NCBI GenBank assembly: GCA_020047775.1
Contig: JAIFNK010000108.1
Span: 1 to 9,947 of the forward strand
Length of the DNA stretch: 9,947 nucleotides
Source: Akkermansia sp.
GTDB taxonomy: Bacteria > Verrucomicrobiota > Verrucomicrobiia > Verrucomicrobiales > Akkermansiaceae
Direction of reading: 5' to 3'
The notes under the pieces are model-generated. The model was given only the letters and a program-made list of their open reading frames with translations. It was not told where the DNA came from and made no database searches. The number at the start of each line of letters is the position of its first letter. Positions within the stretch are counted from its first letter, which is position 1. A program made the position numbers and the translations under genes. Positions 1 through 6,136 of this stretch are shown in pieces.

Positions 1-510
1 GTCCAGATCATCTGGGCCGGCAAGCCCTATCCGTTCGACTACTCTGCCATCGACACCTTCAACCACCTCATCCGGGTCACCAGGGACTACCCGAACGCCA
101 CGGTGCTCGTCGGCTACGAGCTCGAGCTTTCCCGGTTCCTGAAAAACGGCTCCGACATCTGGCTCAACAACCCGGTCGTCACCCGCGAAGCGTCCGGCAC
201 CTCCGGCATGACCGCCGCCATGAACGGCTCCGTCAACCTCTCCACCTACGACGGCTGGGTCTGCGAATTCGCCGAGGACGGGAAAAACTCGTTCATCATC
301 CCGCCCGCCGACCCCTCGCTGAGCCACGACGACCGCGACCGCCACGACCTGCTAGGTTTTTACAAGGCGATGAATGAAACCATCCTGCCCCTCTACTACG
401 AGGATCCCGCCGGATGGAACAAACTCGTGCTCAACTCGATGAACGACGTGGTCCCCTTCTTCGACGCGGACCGCATGGCGGACGAGTATTACAAGAACAT
501 CTACGTCTAA
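1..510 (+). CDS. glgP: Alpha-glucan (glycogen/maltodextrin) phosphorylase, C-terminal part
   Basis: The frame is open from base 1 and ends at TAA 508-510, giving the last 169 residues; the N-terminal majority lies left of the window. The family (GT35) uses pyridoxal phosphate to release glucose-1-phosphate from alpha-1,4-glucans in the cytoplasm, as part of glycogen or maltodextrin breakdown. The diagnostic stretch is REASGTSGM at residues 62-70, which in the family contacts the cofactor phosphate and substrate, followed by AAMNGSVNLSTYDGW (72-86). The form 'EASGTSGMxAAMNG...DGW' resembles the branch of bacterial/archaeal phosphorylases (TIGR02094 type, from memory) rather than E. coli GlgP, which has 'EASGTxNMKFxLNG'. 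'WAGKPYPFD' near the start also fits. The C-terminal tail (DADRMADEYYKNIYV) looks complete. No partner glycogen gene is visible. The family call is confident; which glucan it prefers cannot be told from this fragment. Confidence 0.93.
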   Translation, partial: VQIIWAGKPYPFDYSAIDTFNHLIRVTRDYPNATVLVGYELELSRFLKNGSDIWLNNPVVTREASGTSGMTAAMNGSVNLSTYDGWVCEFAEDGKNSFIIPPADPSLSHDDRDRHDLLGFYKAMNETILPLYYEDPAGWNKLVLNSMNDVVPFFDADRMADEYYKNIYV

Positions 511-545
511 GGCCGGAACGGCGGCCGGCTCTTTCACCCTTTTTT
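511..545 (+). terminator. Possible weak intrinsic terminator after the phosphorylase gene
   Basis: Directly after the phosphorylase stop, GGCCG (511-515) can pair with CGGCC (522-526); an alternative pairing GCCGG/CCGGC uses almost the same bases. A run of six T follows at 540-545. The stem is short and the T-run is more than 10 bases from it, so this is only a candidate. The T-run also overlaps the beginning of the hsdR relic. Confidence 0.3.
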
Positions 546-764
546 GGGACGCCATCGCCTTCGACGAGGGCTAGGGCTAGGCAATCCGCGAATACACCAC
601 CGACAGCGGTCCGGCCGACTACGTGCTCGTCGTCGATCGAAAAGCCGTTGGCGTCACCGAGGCCAGGAAGGAAAACCTTCACCTCCATCACCTTCATCTA
701 TCGGCTGCTCAAACACGCCCGCATCAAGCGCGTCCTTTTCCTCGTCGATAAGATTTTTGAATTG
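545..764 (+). pseudogene. hsdR: hsdR relic: type I restriction endonuclease R subunit, internally deleted and frameshifted
   Basis: Two pieces of an HsdR protein can be read in different frames. Frame 2 from 545 reads WDAIAFDEG, then two in-frame TAG codons (572-574 and 578-580, created by a doubled 'ggctag'), then AIREYTTDSGPADYVLVVDR and KAVGVTEARKE. This is the N-terminal PD-(D/E)XK nuclease region, with the GPAD aspartate at 617-619 and the E-A-[K/R] motif at 659-667. Frame 3 from about 669 reads RKTFTSITFIYRLLKHARIK then RVLFLVD, which matches the end of the helicase Walker A motif (normally GKT) and the strand after it. In intact HsdR proteins a long stretch separates these motifs; here they abut at about 665-672. 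There is no start codon, no remaining helicase domain, and no hsdM or hsdS in the window. The right end fades out around 750-764. The gene is clearly dead. Confidence 0.8.
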
Positions 765-782
765 ATGAACACCAAACCCGAT

Positions 783-810
783 CTCTTCATTCCGTGCTCT
801 CTGTGGTTAA
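783..810. repeat. Repeat copy R1 (short form), directly upstream of the GxxExxY gene
   Basis: This stretch shares 'ctcttcattccgtg' and 'ctctgtggt' with the two copies downstream of the gene (1194 and 1305) but lacks one internal 'tattccgtg' unit. The element is built from 9-bp units: R1 has two, the other copies three. R1 ends 9 bases before the ATG of the GxxExxY gene, so it lies in that gene's promoter or 5' leader region. Confidence 0.7.
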
Positions 811-819
811 TAAAAGCTT

Positions 820-1182
820 ATGGAAATCAATGAACTCACCGAAAAGATCATCGGTGCCGCTCACAAGGTGCTCTTCGCCCTCAAGCCCGGTCTTGATGAA
901 AAGCTCTACGAACGCGCCCTCGTCATCGAACTTATGAAACAAGGGTTGCGTTGCGATGTTCAGCGGGAATTCATGGTCCGTTACGACGGCCAGCACATCG
1001 GTTCCCTGATTCCCGACCTCATCGTCAATGATCTCGTCATCGTCGAACCCAAGGTGGTCACCGCCTTCAACGAGAACCACCTCGCGCAGATGCTCGGCTA
1101 CCTCAACATCACCGGTCTCAAGACAGCCCTGCTCCTCAACTTCAAATACGCCAGCCTCCAGATCAAACGCGTCTCCAACTAA
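820..1182 (+). CDS. GxxExxY family protein (PD-(D/E)XK nuclease-like), 120 aa
   Basis: The naming motif is GLDEKLY at residues 24-30, preceded by EKIIGAAHKVLFALKP as is usual in this family. A PD-(D/E)XK-like core follows: D66 in IPDLIVND, then E76-P-K78 in VIVEPKVV (most members have ELK), and AQMLGYL at 89-95, in the position of the conserved Q/Y helix. The length of 120 aa is typical, so the gene looks intact. The function of the family is not established; the fold suggests a nucleic-acid-acting or degenerate nuclease domain (family knowledge from memory). ATG 820 is the first start in frame and there is no Shine-Dalgarno sequence before it (leader 'taataaaagctt'). The gene sits between repeat copies R1 (10 bases upstream) and R2 (12 bases downstream) and next to the hsdR relic, which suggests a mobile or island origin. 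Confidence 0.85.
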   Translation: MEINELTEKIIGAAHKVLFALKPGLDEKLYERALVIELMKQGLRCDVQREFMVRYDGQHIGSLIPDLIVNDLVIVEPKVVTAFNENHLAQMLGYLNITGLKTALLLNFKYASLQIKRVSN

Positions 1183-1193
1183 CATGATTCAAA

Positions 1194-1270
1194 CTCCTCT
1201 TCATTCCGTGTATTCCGTGCGCTCTGTGGTCAGAAGATTTTTTAACCATGGAGCGCACAGAATGCACGGA
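1194..1270. repeat. Repeat copy R2 with inverted partner (large imperfect hairpin)
   Basis: Bases 1194-1231 match 1305-1342 at 37 of 38 positions. Inside are three 9-bp units (tccgtgtat / tccgtgcgc / tctgtggtc). Bases 1205-1230 form an inverted repeat with 1245-1270: 22 of 26 positions pair around a 14-base loop containing a T-rich stretch. The two arms therefore carry the same 9-bp-unit series in opposite orientation. The element starts 12 bases after the GxxExxY stop codon. Short forward ORFs through here are repeat shadows, not genes. Confidence 0.85.
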
Positions 1271-1304
1271 GTTGGTGCTGCCGCACGGATTCAGAAATCC
1301 AAAC

Positions 1305-1372
1305 CTCCTCTTCATTCCGTGTATTCCGTGCACTCTGTGGTCAAAGATTCTTCAACCACAAATTGCACGGAG
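1305..1372. repeat. Repeat copy R3 with shorter inverted partner
   Basis: This is the second long copy, starting 111 bases after the start of R2. After the 38-base near-identical core it continues with 'aaagattcttcaacca', close to 'agaagattttttaacca' in R2. Its inverted arm is shorter: 1355-1372 pairs with 1324-1341 at 15 of 18 positions, two 9-bp units instead of three. R2 and R3 have diverged mainly in the inverted arm. Confidence 0.8.
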
Positions 1373-1502
1373 TAACAGATTAAGAATCTGTAGTCGTGCC
1401 GGATCTCGGCGAAGTTCACCGTCTTGAAATCAGTGGTTGATTCCGATCTTCACCTCCCTCAACGATCCTTGGCGTCCGGACCCTGAAGTCCTGGACGGCC
1501 TT
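1373..1502. other. Convergent intergenic stretch with a GC-rich hairpin near the pilC stop
   Basis: This lies between the repeat region and the pilC stop codon. I see no coding sequence in it. GGCGTCCGG (1471-1479) can pair, with two bulged bases, with CCTGGACGGCC (1490-1500), a hairpin that starts 2 bases beyond the pilC stop on the minus strand. On that strand no T-run follows, so it is at best a mRNA 3'-end stabiliser or weak terminator. Confidence 0.35.
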
Positions 1503-2783
1503 TCAGCGTTGCATATTCGAGATCGTATGGAAGATGGCGGTGATCATCAGATAGGCCATGGTGCCGATGAGGCTGGCCATGACGATGAGGACCACGGGCA
1601 TGACGAGCGCCATGATGCGTTGCAGGCTCTTGTCGAGTTCCTTGTCGTAACGCTCGGCGGCGCGGCGCAGCGAGTGGTCGATGCGGCCGGTTTGCTCGCC
1701 GACGGAAATCATGTCGATGAGCAGCGGCGGGAAAGCGCCATTGCGGACGAGGGCTTTTGAAAAGGAGCGACCGTCGCCGACTTGGGCGATGACCTTGTCG
1801 AGCTCGCCGCGCAGGCCGCGGTTCTGGGTGGCGTCGCGGGAGAGTTCGAGGGCGCGGAGCAGCGGCAGGCCGTTGCCGACGAGGTTGGCCATGGTTTCGA
1901 GGAACTGGACGTAGAAGCGGCTGGTGATGACCGGGCCGATGAGCGGGATGCGGAGCTTGATGCGGTCCCAGGCGGGTTTGTTCGCCTCGTTGTCCTTCCA
2001 GAACTTGAAATACAAGAGCGCGGTGATGGTGGTGAGGATCATGACGATCCACCACTTTTTGATGAACGAGGAGGCACCGATGAGGATGGCGGCACCGAGT
2101 GGAATTTTCCCGCCGCTGGTCTCGATGAGCGCGGTGAGCTGCGGGATGAGGACGGTGATGAAGATAATGGAGACGCCGATGCCGGCGAGGATCAGGAACG
2201 CCGGATAGATCATCGCGAGGATGAGGCGGGCCTGGAGCTCGGCGAGGGTTTTCAGGTAATGGGCTTGGCGTTTGAGAATGTCATCGAGCGCGCCGGAGGC
2301 TTCGCCGGCGGCGGCGAGCGAGCAATACAGCGGGCCGAAGCTGGGGCTGACTTTTTTCAAGGCGACGGAGAAATTCACCCCGTCGCGGACGATCTGGCGG
2401 ATTTTGTAGGAGACGGCCTTGAGGTTGCCGAGTTCCTGGCGGTTTTCCATCGACTTGAGCGCGGGCTCGAGCTGGAGACCGGCGCTGAGCATGTCGGAGA
2501 GTTCCTCGGTGAAGAGCACGACTTCCTGGCGCTTGAGCTTGATCGGGCCTTCGGGAATCACGTCTTCTTTGACATTGACCTTGGATGATTCCTTGTCATC
2601 GGCCTTCGCCTTGGCGCTGCCGTTGGACTTTTTCGCGGAGGCGGCGGCGATTTCCTTGAGATTGACCGGCTGGAGGCCTTTTTTATCGAGCACCCGCAGG
2701 GCTTCCGGACGGTCTGTGGCGTCGAGTTCGCCGGTGGTGACGGTGCCATTGGAGGCGAGGGCTTTGTAGGCGAAGATGGGCAT
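1503..2783 (-). CDS. pilC: Type IV pilus / type II secretion inner-membrane platform protein (PilC/GspF)
   Basis: The 426-residue protein is a typical PilC/GspF. It opens with MPIFAYKALASNGTVTTGEL, the family's N-terminal signature. Two GspF domains lie at about 87-215 (FTEELSDMLSAGLQLEPAL) and 289-412 (FLETMANLVGNGLPLLRALE), each ending in a hydrophobic region. Likely membrane segments are about 190-213, 243-260 and 389-415. It forms the inner-membrane platform on which the motor ATPase acts during pilus or pseudopilus assembly. Residues 46-82 are a charged, Lys/Ala/Ser-rich linker between the short N-terminal motif and the first domain. ATG 2783 is supported by the conserved N-terminus, although no Shine-Dalgarno sequence precedes it. 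It lies 21 bases after hicA and is presumably cotranscribed with pilB despite the intervening cassette. Whether the machine is a type IV pilus or a type II secretion system cannot be decided here; no pilin is in view. Confidence 0.93.
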   Translation of the reverse strand: MPIFAYKALASNGTVTTGELDATDRPEALRVLDKKGLQPVNLKEIAAASAKKSNGSAKAKADDKESSKVNVKEDVIPEGPIKLKRQEVVLFTEELSDMLSAGLQLEPALKSMENRQELGNLKAVSYKIRQIVRDGVNFSVALKKVSPSFGPLYCSLAAAGEASGALDDILKRQAHYLKTLAELQARLILAMIYPAFLILAGIGVSIIFITVLIPQLTALIETSGGKIPLGAAILIGASSFIKKWWIVMILTTITALLYFKFWKDNEANKPAWDRIKLRIPLIGPVITSRFYVQFLETMANLVGNGLPLLRALELSRDATQNRGLRGELDKVIAQVGDGRSFSKALVRNGAFPPLLIDMISVGEQTGRIDHSLRRAAERYDKELDKSLQRIMALVMPVVLIVMASLIGTMAYLMITAIFHTISNMQR

Positions 2784-2804
2784 GGGAAGGGATGGATGGA
2801 ACGC

Positions 2805-2984
2805 TCAGTCGGCGTTCATGCTTTTTAGGATTTTCCGGGCGAGGTTTTCCTTGATTTCGTTATGTCGTGGAATTGTTTCGGTCACTCCGGTTTTCGGGTT
2901 GGTCCATATCGAGTGGGCGGCACCCTCACGTTTAAGGATACAACCCGCGATTCGGAGCTTCCGTTCAAGGTCGCGGCGCTTCAT
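2805..2984 (-). CDS. hicA: HicA-family mRNA interferase toxin, 59 aa
   Basis: This 59-codon gene reads MKRRDLERKLRIAGCILKRE, then GAAHSIWTNP, and ends TIPRHNEIKENLARKILKSM plus NAD. The pattern 'GxxH' (H24), 'NPKTG', 'IPRHxEIKxxLARKI' is that of the HicA/YcfA family, small dsRBD-fold toxins that cleave mRNA using the conserved histidine. The length is normal for the family. Its ATG (2984-2982) overlaps the hicB stop codon as ATGA, so translation is probably coupled to the antitoxin. The antitoxin-first order is the less common arrangement; E. coli has hicA first. The stop at 2805 is 21 bases before pilC. All expected motif residues are present, so the toxin looks functional. It is easily missed because it is below 60 aa. 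Confidence 0.88.
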   Translation of the reverse strand: MKRRDLERKLRIAGCILKREGAAHSIWTNPKTGVTETIPRHNEIKENLARKILKSMNAD

Positions 2985-3199
2985 CCGATGAAAACCTTTT
3001 CCCGAATGACATCATCTGGAAGGCCGCGCAGAATGTCGGCGGTCCGGTCCTCCATCAGCAGCTCGATGGCTTCCTTCAGGCTTTGACGCGTCTCTTCAAG
3101 CGTCTCACCCTGGCCATTCGCGCCGGGAACCTCCGGGCAGATCGCCCAATAGCCTCCGGTGGGATCCGGTTCAATGAGTGCGGTGAATTCGGCTTTCAT
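2981..3199 (-). CDS. hicB: HicB-family antitoxin, short form, 72 aa
   Basis: The protein begins MKAEFTALIEPDPTGGYWAI and continues CPEVPGANGQGETLEETRQS, the classic HicB partial RNase-H-like fold: an N-terminal strand, a 'GGYWAxxPEVPGxxxxGxT' core and a helix 'EETRQSLKEAIELLMED' (about 35-51). It should bind and neutralise HicA, whose gene overlaps its stop codon by 4 bases. At 72 aa it lacks the C-terminal helix-turn-helix or ribbon-helix-helix DNA-binding domain of longer HicB proteins, so self-repression through this protein alone is doubtful. The start ATG 3199 is 38 bases after the pilB stop. No Shine-Dalgarno sequence is visible. Upstream there is only a poor promoter candidate (TACAGT as a -10), so transcription may come from the pilB promoter. 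Confidence 0.9.
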   Translation of the reverse strand: MKAEFTALIEPDPTGGYWAICPEVPGANGQGETLEETRQSLKEAIELLMEDRTADILRGLPDDVIREKVFIG

Positions 3200-3237
3200 G
3201 ATGGTAATTTACTGTAGTGGCCTCGTGAAACCAATCA

Positions 3238-4950
3238 TCAATCCCCGCCGATGTCCGACGAGGTGACGGAGATGACTTCCTCGATGGTGGTCTCGCCCTT
3301 CATGACCTTGTGCCAGCCGTATTCGCGCATCGGGATGTAGCCATCGCGGACGGCCTGGGCGCGGAGCTCGACGGCTTGGGCGCGGTGGGCGACAAGTTCC
3401 TGCATCGGCTGGGTGAGCAGGATGATTTCGTAAATGGCGAGTCGGCCGGAGAAGCCGGTCATGCGGCAGCGGTCACAGCCTTTCGGCGAATAAACCTGGC
3501 CGGGGATCTGTAGTGGGATGCCGAGGTCGCGCTTGTCCTGCTCCGAAACCTCGCGCGGCGTTTTGCAGTGTGGGCAGAGTTTCCGGACGAGGCGTTGGGC
3601 GAGGAAGGCGCGGACGGCGGCGGATACGAGGAACGGTTCCACGCCCATGTCGATGAGCCGGCTGATGCCGCCCATGGCGTCGTTGGTGTGGAGCGTAGAG
3701 AACACCAGGTGACCGGTGAGCGACGCGCGGATGGCGATTTCCGCAGTCTCGAGGTCGCGGATTTCCCCGATCATCACGATGTTAGGGTCGGCGCGGAGGA
3801 TGGAGCGCAGCGCGGTGGCGAAGGTGAGGCCAATCTCGTTTTTCACGGCGATCTGCATGACGCCGGTCAGCTTGTTTTCCACCGGGTCCTCGACGGTGAC
3901 GATCCGCCGTTCAGGGTGGTTCACCTCGGTGAGGAAGGAATAAAGGCTGGTCGATTTACCGGATCCGGTTGGGCCGGTGATCAGGATGATGCCGTTGGGC
4001 AAATGGAGCAGCGACTCGATTTTCTTGAGCACGAACGGCTCCATGCCGAGCTTGGCGATATTGAATTTCTCCTGGTTGAGGAGTCGCAGGGAAACGCTTT
4101 CGCCCTCGACCGTCGGCACCGTGGCGACGCGGACGTCGATGGTCGCGCCTTCGAACTGGAGGTTGATCCGGCCGTCCTGCGGCACCCGGCGCTCGGCGAT
4201 GTCGAGGCGGGCCATGATTTTCAAACGGGCGATGACCGAGCTTTGCAACGCCTTGATGTTTTCCGGCACGGCGATCTCGATCAGGCGGCCGTCGATCCGG
4301 TAGCGGATGCGGAGATTCGTGCTGAGCGGCTCGACGTGGATGTCGGTCGCGCGCTGGTCGAGCGCCTCGCGGATGATCTGGTTGACGAATTTGACGACGG
4401 AGGCTTCCTCGTCGTCGTCCTGGTCGATCACGTTCGCCTCGTCTTCGCCGCCTTCGAGGTGGTCGTAGTCGAAATCGCGGCCTTCGAGGATTTGTTCGAA
4501 GGTGTCCGCTCCCACGCCGTAGAGGCGGCGGAGCGCTTCGTGCAGGCGTTTGCGGGAAACCATGCACCAGTCGATGGGCAGCGTGAGTTCTTGGGCGGCG
4601 GCCTGGCGGGCGACGAGATTGAAGGGATCAAATGTGGCGAGTTTCAGGCGCTTGTGGTCGCCCTCGCCCTCGATGGCGACCGGCAGCAAGCGGTGGCGCA
4701 GCGCAAGGCGCGGGCCGCAGGCTTCGCGCAGCGGCAGCGGGACTTCCGGCATCGGAATACTCTCCAGCCACTCCAACCCGAGGTATTGGGCGATCTCGCG
4801 CATGTATTTTTCCTCATCGACCAGACCGGCGTCGAGCACGTCGTCGATGGGTGAGCGCTGGCGCTGGGTGGAAGTCCGCAGGACTTCGGTAAGTGCGGGA
4901 ATGTCCTCGCAACCGGTGCGGCGAGCGGGTTCGATCAAAAACTGGGTCAT
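3238..4950 (-). CDS. pilB: Type IV pilus assembly / type II secretion ATPase (PilB/GspE)
   Basis: The 570-residue hexameric motor ATPase powers pilus extension or secretion from the cytoplasmic face, acting on the PilC platform encoded downstream. An N-terminal MshEN/GspE-N-type domain covers about 30-145. After an acidic linker (about 165-182, rich in Asp/Glu) comes the ATPase: Walker A GPTGSGKST at 326-334, Asp box VTVEDPVE at 351-358, Walker B IVMIGE at 391-396, and His box LTGHLVFSTLHTND at 411-424. A tetracysteine zinc site is present: C459-x2-C462 and C492-x2-C495, typical of assembly ATPases (PilB/GspE) and absent from the retraction ATPase PilT. The end 'GETTIEEVISVT' is the usual C-terminus. 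ATG 4950 gives a full-length N-terminus. It heads the leftward cluster pilB-hicB-hicA-pilC. The paralogue choice (pilus versus secretion) is open. Confidence 0.94.
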   Translation of the reverse strand: MTQFLIEPARRTGCEDIPALTEVLRTSTQRQRSPIDDVLDAGLVDEEKYMREIAQYLGLEWLESIPMPEVPLPLREACGPRLALRHRLLPVAIEGEGDHKRLKLATFDPFNLVARQAAAQELTLPIDWCMVSRKRLHEALRRLYGVGADTFEQILEGRDFDYDHLEGGEDEANVIDQDDDEEASVVKFVNQIIREALDQRATDIHVEPLSTNLRIRYRIDGRLIEIAVPENIKALQSSVIARLKIMARLDIAERRVPQDGRINLQFEGATIDVRVATVPTVEGESVSLRLLNQEKFNIAKLGMEPFVLKKIESLLHLPNGIILITGPTGSGKSTSLYSFLTEVNHPERRIVTVEDPVENKLTGVMQIAVKNEIGLTFATALRSILRADPNIVMIGEIRDLETAEIAIRASLTGHLVFSTLHTNDAMGGISRLIDMGVEPFLVSAAVRAFLAQRLVRKLCPHCKTPREVSEQDKRDLGIPLQIPGQVYSPKGCDRCRMTGFSGRLAIYEIILLTQPMQELVAHRAQAVELRAQAVRDGYIPMREYGWHKVMKGETTIEEVISVTSSDIGGD

Positions 4951-4975
4951 AGTCGGCGCACTTCTTGTCGCTTAA

Positions 4976-5005
4976 AAGCTAGCCGGGCGCAATCTTGTCT
5001 CTCAA
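4976..5005 (-). promoter_or_regulatory. Candidate sigma70-like promoter for pilB
   Basis: On the minus strand, TTGAGA (5005-5000, -35-like) and TAGCTT (4981-4976, -10-like) are separated by 18 bases and would start transcription about 18 bases before the pilB ATG. The -10 matches consensus only at TA and the final T, so this is a sequence-only guess. Confidence 0.3.
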
Positions 5006-5229
5006 TTTCCGCAAATCAGCGGATTTTTCACGTCCCGGCCTTCGGGAAATGGGAGCTTTTTCCGTCGGCGCTTTTCCAAGTTCCACCGGCGGCGGTTGGC
5101 CCCACGCATGAAAGAAGGCAATCGATCTCCTGGGTCGGTCATCGAAATTTCCAGTCTGCGACCGGCGAAAATTTCCCTCCGTCCCCGAAAAGCCGTGCGG
5201 TCCAGGCTATTTCCTGCATCGTTTCGGCC
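5006..5229. other. Divergent intergenic region between pilB and the ABC ATPase gene
   Basis: This stretch separates two divergently transcribed genes. The plus-strand frame of the ABC gene stays open through it, but it has no ATG and no similarity to ABC N-termini, so I treat it as non-coding. I see no tRNA, convincing palindrome or promoter for the ABC gene. The minus-strand 101-codon ORF here has no recognisable motif. Confidence 0.4.
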
Positions 5230-6030
5230 GTGTCCTACTTGGAAATCAAAGACCTCCACACCCATTTCACCCAGCGCACCGGATCGATTTTTTCGCCCGG
5301 CAAACACGTCGTCCGGGCGGTGGACGGCGTGAGCCTGAGTCTGGAAAAGGGTGAAATCCTCGGCCTCGTCGGTGAGTCCGGTTGCGGGAAATCGACATTT
5401 TCCCGCACCATCATGCAGCTCATCCCGGCGACGTCCGGCTCGGTGATTCTCGACGGCGAGGACCTTTCAAAACTCTCCCCATCGCAAGTCCGCAAGCGGC
5501 GGCTGGATTTCCAAATGGTCTTCCAAGACCCATACGCCTCGCTGAATCCCCGGATGACGATCTTCTCCACGCTCGCCGAAGCCGTCCGCCAGCGTCATCC
5601 AAAGCTGAAAGGCGACGCCCTCTTCAAACGCGTGGAAACCCTCATGGCCACCGTCGGCCTCGACGCGAATGTGATGCGGAAATACCCGCACGAGTTCTCC
5701 GGCGGCCAGCGCCAGCGGATTGCCATCGCCCGCGCGCTCGCGCCCGAACCGAAGCTGATCATCGCCGACGAACCGGTCTCCGCGCTCGATGTGTCGATCC
5801 AGTCGCAGATCCTGAACCTGATCAAATCGCTCCAAAAAGACCTCGGGCTGACGATGATTTTCATCTCCCACGACCTCGGCGTGGTCCACTACATCGCCGA
5901 CCGCATCGCCGTGATGTATAAAGGGAAAATCGTCGAGTCCGGTCCGGCCGGGAAAGTTTTCCACGAACCGCAGGCGGATTACACCAAGCGCCTGCTCGCC
6001 TCGATTCCGCAGCTGGCGGCTTGCAGTTAG
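5230..6030 (+). CDS. Oligopeptide/dipeptide-type ABC transporter ATP-binding protein (OppF/DppF class)
   Basis: The 266-aa nucleotide-binding subunit has all catalytic motifs: Walker A GESGCGKST (48-56), Q-loop FQDPYASLNPR (Q99), signature SGGQRQR (157-163), Walker B LIIADEP (176-182), D-loop SALD (184-187) and switch histidine H214 (FISHDLGVV). 'VFQDPYASLNPRMTI' and 'DEPVSALDVSIQSQILNLI' are hallmarks of the Opp/Dpp/nickel branch, which imports peptides or other small solutes across the inner membrane. The start is GTG 5230, the only start that gives the usual N-terminus (SYLEIKDLHTHF); there is no Shine-Dalgarno sequence. The protein stops soon after YTKRLLASIP, so the C-terminal region of about 50-60 residues seen in longer OppF/DppF proteins is missing or very short. 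No permease, binding protein or partner OppD gene is adjacent on the right, and the left neighbour is divergent, so it is an orphan here. The substrate cannot be inferred. Confidence 0.9.
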   Translation: MSYLEIKDLHTHFTQRTGSIFSPGKHVVRAVDGVSLSLEKGEILGLVGESGCGKSTFSRTIMQLIPATSGSVILDGEDLSKLSPSQVRKRRLDFQMVFQDPYASLNPRMTIFSTLAEAVRQRHPKLKGDALFKRVETLMATVGLDANVMRKYPHEFSGGQRQRIAIARALAPEPKLIIADEPVSALDVSIQSQILNLIKSLQKDLGLTMIFISHDLGVVHYIADRIAVMYKGKIVESGPAGKVFHEPQADYTKRLLASIPQLAACS

Positions 6031-6136
6031 ACTCTTGTCTGCCCGGTGCCGCGGCCGCGATCACACGTTGTCGTCGTGATGATGGATTGCTCCTTCACCG
6101 GTCGATGACCCCGGATTTGGCAAACTCACTCGTCAT

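Noticed and set aside
414..833. A 139-codon plus-strand ORF running from inside the phosphorylase gene to beyond R1
   Set aside because: It begins out of frame inside glgP, crosses the hsdR relic in one of its two frames and ends in the repeat. It is not a real gene; the hsdR-like part is reported as a pseudogene.
1194..1372. A possible CRISPR array, because of similar repeats near a nuclease-like gene
   Set aside because: There are only two full copies, they are themselves internally periodic and have inverted arms, the spacer length is not regular, and no cas gene is present.
1782..2588. A 268-codon plus-strand frame opposite pilC
   Set aside because: It is composed of the reverse complement of pilC codons; it has low-complexity Gly/Glu/Asp composition and no motif.
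3204..3212. GTAATTTAC palindrome upstream of hicB as a HicB operator
   Set aside because: The arms are only 4 bases, a chance-level match, and this HicB lacks a DNA-binding domain.
3568..4854. A 428-codon open frame on the plus strand opposite pilB
   Set aside because: It is antisense to a gene with complete ATPase motifs. Its product is Asp/Glu/Gly/Val-rich without recognisable domains, a usual GC-rich mirror frame.
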